From an uncultured Gemmatimonadota bacterium (GTDB taxonomy: Bacteria > Gemmatimonadota > Gemmatimonadetes > Gemmatimonadales > Gemmatimonadaceae): a stretch of 9,308 bases of DNA. The stretch covers positions 1-9,308 of the forward strand of contig CAMLIU010000038.1 in the NCBI GenBank assembly GCA_946479995.1, written 5' to 3'. Positions within the stretch are counted from its first letter, which is position 1. Each line of letters starts with the position of its first letter. Of the stretch, positions 7,036-9,308 are shown piece by piece. The position numbers and the translations under genes were made by a program. Below the pieces are notes generated by a model, which made no database searches, was not told the DNA's origin, and worked only from the letters and a program-made list of their open reading frames with translations.

Positions 7036-8024
7036 GGCAGCGGTCCCTTCCAGGCGAGCAGCACGAGCTCGAGGGCCAGCGCGGCGAGCATCGCGCCGAG
7101 GGGCCATCGGAACAGCTCCGTGTACCGCACGTACGTACGGCTGCGCACGGGACTCCGTTCGAGGGCGTCGATCTGCTCGGTGATCCGCTGCAGCGCCACG
7201 GGGTCGCGCGCGCGGAAATAGCGGCCGCCCGTGGCGTTCGCGATGTCGGTGAGCAGCGCGTCGTCGATCTCCACGCGCTGCATCTCGTAGCGGAGCCCGA
7301 ACAGGCCGCGGCCGACCGGCACCGGCGCCATTCCCTCCGTGCCCACGCCAATGCCGTAGATACGGATGCCGAACTGGGCGGCGGCGCGCGCGGCGGTGCG
7401 CGGGTCGATGGACCCGCGGTTGTTCACGCCGTCGGTGAGCAGCACCAGCACCTTCGACTTTCCCGGCGCATCCTTGAGCCGATTCGCGGCGGTGGCGATC
7501 GCCGTGCCGATGGCGGTGCCGTCCTCGAGCTGGCCCGGCTGCAGGTTGTCGAGCGCGGCCTGCACTACCTGGTAGTCGGTGGTGAGCGGCACCTGCGTGA
7601 GTGCCTCGCCACTGAAGGCAACGATGCCGATGCGGTCATGGTTCCGCGCGGCGACGAAATCCTTGATCTTCGCCCGCGCCACCTCCAGCCGGTTCTGCGG
7701 CTGGAAGTCCTGGGCGAGCATGGAGCTCGAGATGTCGAAGGCGATCACGATGTTGATCCCTTCGCTGGTGGACGTCTCGGCTCGCGCCCCCGAGCGTGGT
7801 CGCGCGAGCGCGATGACGCCGAAGAGCAGCACCAGGTTCCGCAGGATGGCGAGCATGCGCGCCAGGCCGCGCCCGGCGTGCGGGCCGCGCGCGAGGATGC
7901 CGACACGCGAGAAGACGATCGCCGCCGGCCGCCGGCGTCGCGCGAGGAGCCACCAGACGGGGAGCAGCAGGAGGAGCAGCAGCCACCACGGCGACGCGAA
8001 CTCGATCGGTCCGAGGGAGATCAT
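7032..8024 (-). CDS. batA: BatA, membrane-anchored VWA domain protein
   Basis: Seen, over 330 residues, the usual BatA length: membrane segments at about 12-28 and 58-74, a VWA domain at about 88-290, and a C-terminal membrane segment at 306-325. The MIDAS metal site is complete: DISSS at 97-101, Thr170 in DGTAIG, and Asp198 in LLTDG. Arg29-Arg32 after the first membrane segment argue that this loop is cytoplasmic and the VWA domain is periplasmic. Known: VWA domains with a full MIDAS bind divalent metal and usually mediate protein contacts; BatA is thought to assemble with BatB and the other Bat proteins. It has no cysteine. Both ends overlap neighbours by 4 bases (ATGA), and the start has a strong GGAGG site. 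A generic VWA protein is the alternative, but the DUF58-BatA-BatB order makes BatA the best call. Confidence 0.93.
   Translation of the reverse strand: MISLGPIEFASPWWLLLLLLLPVWWLLARRRRPAAIVFSRVGILARGPHAGRGLARMLAILRNLVLLFGVIALARPRSGARAETSTSEGINIVIAFDISSSMLAQDFQPQNRLEVARAKIKDFVAARNHDRIGIVAFSGEALTQVPLTTDYQVVQAALDNLQPGQLEDGTAIGTAIATAANRLKDAPGKSKVLVLLTDGVNNRGSIDPRTAARAAAQFGIRIYGIGVGTEGMAPVPVGRGLFGLRYEMQRVEIDDALLTDIANATGGRYFRARDPVALQRITEQIDALERSPVRSRTYVRYTELFRWPLGAMLAALALELVLLAWKGPLP
7044..7049 (-). promoter_or_regulatory. Shine-Dalgarno site for the BatB-BatC gene
   Basis: AAGGGA, part of a longer GGAAGGGA run, lies 8 bases before the ATG at 7035, within the end of batA. It favours the first of the two adjacent ATG codons or is shared by both. 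Confidence 0.5.
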
Positions 8025-8998
8025 GCGGCCCTCCCCTGACGGCCGGCGGCCTCGCTCGCCGCCTGCACCGCGAGCGCATGCTGGTGCTCGGCGCGCACGA
8101 TCTCACGCGCCTCGTTGCCGAGCGCGCGTGCCTCCGACGGCGACACCGGCGCCGCCGCGAACTTGATGGGATCGACTGCCGCGAGGAGCTGCTGCAGGCG
8201 GTCGTAGCTCACCCCCGGCGCGCCGCGCACTGCCGCGAGCAGCTCGCCGCTCGTGAGCGCGAGCGAGGCATCGGCGACCCGGGCCGCCAGGTATCGCCGC
8301 AGCACGTCCGTCATCAGGGCGGCGTGGCGTCCCGGCTCTCCTGCATCGACCAGGCGCAGCTTCTCGACGCGGTCGAACTCGTGCTCGGCGTCGCCGTACG
8401 GATCGCCCGGCGGAGGGAGCACCCCCGCGCGACGGCGGCGCCACCACCAGATGCCAAGTCCGAGCGCGACGATCGCCAGGGCGGCGAGGAGCCACCACCA
8501 CCAGGGGATGGGCGCCTGCACGGGGAGCAGCGGCCGCGCCGGCTTCGGCACGCGAAGCGCCGAATCCGCCGGCAGCACGCTGCGAACGATCAGCGACGGC
8601 AGCGTGAGCTGCACGCGGCGCTCGTCATCGTCGGTCTGGACCAGCACCTCACCGAGCCGGATGGGCAGCGTGCCGACGTCCCACGCCGCCAGCCGGTACG
8701 TGGCGACGCGGTCGGTGTAGTCGAGGGTGTCGCTTCCATCGCGCACCCTCGGCGGCTCGAGCGACTGCACGGGGCCGAGCGAGTCCACCGCCGATGGGAA
8801 GTTGACGGTCGCCCCGCGCGGTGCGCGCACGCGCACCTGCAGGGTGACCACGTCGCCGACGGTGACGGAGTCCCGATCCACGGCGGCACCCGCCTGGACC
8901 GGGATGCGCGTGGGCCGCTGTGCCGCCACCGCCGCGGGCACGAGCAGGCCGAGCAGGATGGCGAGGTGAATCCGCGTCGAGCAACGCATCGGGTTCAC
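8021..8998 (-). CDS. BatD/DUF4381-like exported membrane protein between DUF58 and BatA
   Basis: Seen, over 325 residues: a signal peptide at about 1-26 ending AVAAQ; a beta-rich exported region at about 30-145 with DRDSVTVGDVVTLQVRVRAP at 41-60, like BatD repeats; one membrane segment at about 166-186 flanked by WWWW and WWW; four arginines (187-190) as stop transfer; and a cytoplasmic helical domain at about 205-305 with DVLRRYLAARV at 231-241, LTSGELLAAV at 248-257 and DPIKFA at 276-281. Genes of this type often lie between DUF58 and batA in bat loci; no fixed name applies. It probably has one exported and one cytoplasmic face in the Bat assembly. The start is a GTG overlapping the DUF58 stop (GTGA); an in-frame ATG three codons later at 8989 is possible and has a weak GGTGA upstream. 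The only Cys lies within the signal peptide. The family call is by architecture rather than close identity. Confidence 0.8.
   Translation of the reverse strand: MNPMRCSTRIHLAILLGLLVPAAVAAQRPTRIPVQAGAAVDRDSVTVGDVVTLQVRVRAPRGATVNFPSAVDSLGPVQSLEPPRVRDGSDTLDYTDRVATYRLAAWDVGTLPIRLGEVLVQTDDDERRVQLTLPSLIVRSVLPADSALRVPKPARPLLPVQAPIPWWWWLLAALAIVALGLGIWWWRRRRAGVLPPPGDPYGDAEHEFDRVEKLRLVDAGEPGRHAALMTDVLRRYLAARVADASLALTSGELLAAVRGAPGVSYDRLQQLLAAVDPIKFAAAPVSPSEARALGNEAREIVRAEHQHALAVQAASEAAGRQGRAA
8030..8034 (-). promoter_or_regulatory. Shine-Dalgarno site for batA
   Basis: GGAGG on the minus strand, 5 bases before the batA ATG, lies inside the last codons of the upstream gene. It is the strongest ribosome site in the bat part and supports the start at 8024. 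Confidence 0.75.
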
Positions 8999-9308
8999 CG
9001 GCGGTGCGAGCGCGTTTCGCGCGCGCGGAAGAACCTGATGAGCGGATCCACCACGCCACCGTCGGTGTGGATCGGGATCTCGTCGATCGCGAGCCGACGC
9101 AGCAGGTGGCGGCGCGCCGAGAGCTCCTCCTCGACGGCGGCGGCGAAGCGGGCGCGGACGTCGGGATCGCTCGTGTCGACGTCCAGCACCTGTCCCGTTT
9201 CTGGATCGACGAAACGCGCCAGCCCGAGATCGGGGAGCACCTGTTCCGACGGGTCGTCCACCGTGACGGCGACGACGTCGTGCCGCTGCGCCAGCAGCTT
9301 CAGCGGCT
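8995..9308 (-). CDS. DUF58 protein, C-terminal part (runs off the right edge)
   Basis: Seen: 103 residues in an open frame that continues past the window edge. They contain QRHDVVAVTVDDPSEQVLP near visible residues 7-25, then a DPETGQVLDVDTSD stretch, an Arg-rich helix (ARRHLLRRLAID) and FFRARE close to the end. Known: this is the pattern of the last third of DUF58 proteins (about 300 residues), which have a VWA-like fold and are encoded next to MoxR ATPases and Bat genes. Function is unknown; a role as an adaptor in the MoxR-Bat assembly is often assumed. An internal GTG at 9261 is not the start, because the homology continues upstream of it. The stop overlaps the next gene by 4 bases, so the gene is part of the same operon. 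Confidence 0.87.
   Translation of the reverse strand, partial: PLKLLAQRHDVVAVTVDDPSEQVLPDLGLARFVDPETGQVLDVDTSDPDVRARFAAAVEEELSARRHLLRRLAIDEIPIHTDGGVVDPLIRFFRARETRSHRR

Noticed and set aside
1..9308. Defence, toxin-antitoxin, phage, CRISPR or other new system
   Set aside because: Every gene fits a known family (DUF58, Bat proteins, MutL, MiaA, BshA), and there are no direct repeats, integrase, transposase or non-coding gaps above 35 bases.

Overview
The window is a high-GC stretch (about two thirds G+C or more by eye) that is almost entirely coding on the minus strand. Eight genes run head to tail in one direction with almost no space between them. Three adjacent pairs are joined by 4-base GTGA/ATGA overlaps within the bat part and a fourth joins miaA to bshA; the other gaps are 6, 35 and 7 bases. 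I see no tRNA, rRNA, CRISPR array, mobile element or clear terminator. The GC content, the frequent GTG starts and the pairing of a Bat locus with a bacillithiol gene suggest a Gram-negative-type environmental bacterium such as a Gemmatimonadota member. That placement is a guess; Acidobacteriota or another high-GC phylum is possible.

Right part (about 9308 down to 3001, in transcription order): a Bat (Bacteroides aerotolerance-type) locus. It holds the C-terminal end of a DUF58 protein, a small BatD/DUF4381-like membrane protein, BatA (VWA), a BatB-BatC fusion (VWA plus TPR) and a BatD-BatE fusion (exported beta domains, cytoplasmic domain, TPR, SH3-like). Positive-inside reasoning places both VWA domains, both TPR domains and the beta domains outside the cytoplasmic membrane. 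Two cytoplasmic helical domains, in the small protein and in BatD, face inward. The layout looks like a periplasm-facing envelope complex. A MoxR-family AAA ATPase usually sits upstream of DUF58 in such loci, and here it would lie beyond base 9308.

Left part (2965 down to 1): mutL (endonuclease-type mismatch repair protein), miaA (tRNA dimethylallyltransferase) and the first 83 codons of bshA (first step of bacillithiol synthesis). mutL-miaA is a classic pair. Placing bshA and a bat operon on the same transcription path puts envelope stress, thiol redox and DNA/tRNA maintenance genes together, though this could be packing rather than function.

The least ordinary points are the paired BatB-BatC and BatD-BatE fusions, a lipobox buried inside BatB-BatC at its only cysteine, a single in-frame TAG separating the two fusions, only two cysteines in BatD-BatE (both predicted to be exported), a repeated cytoplasmic domain, and a MutL whose CPHGRP metal motif has lost its Cys. 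I found no clearly new system; this is a known locus type with an unusual gene architecture.
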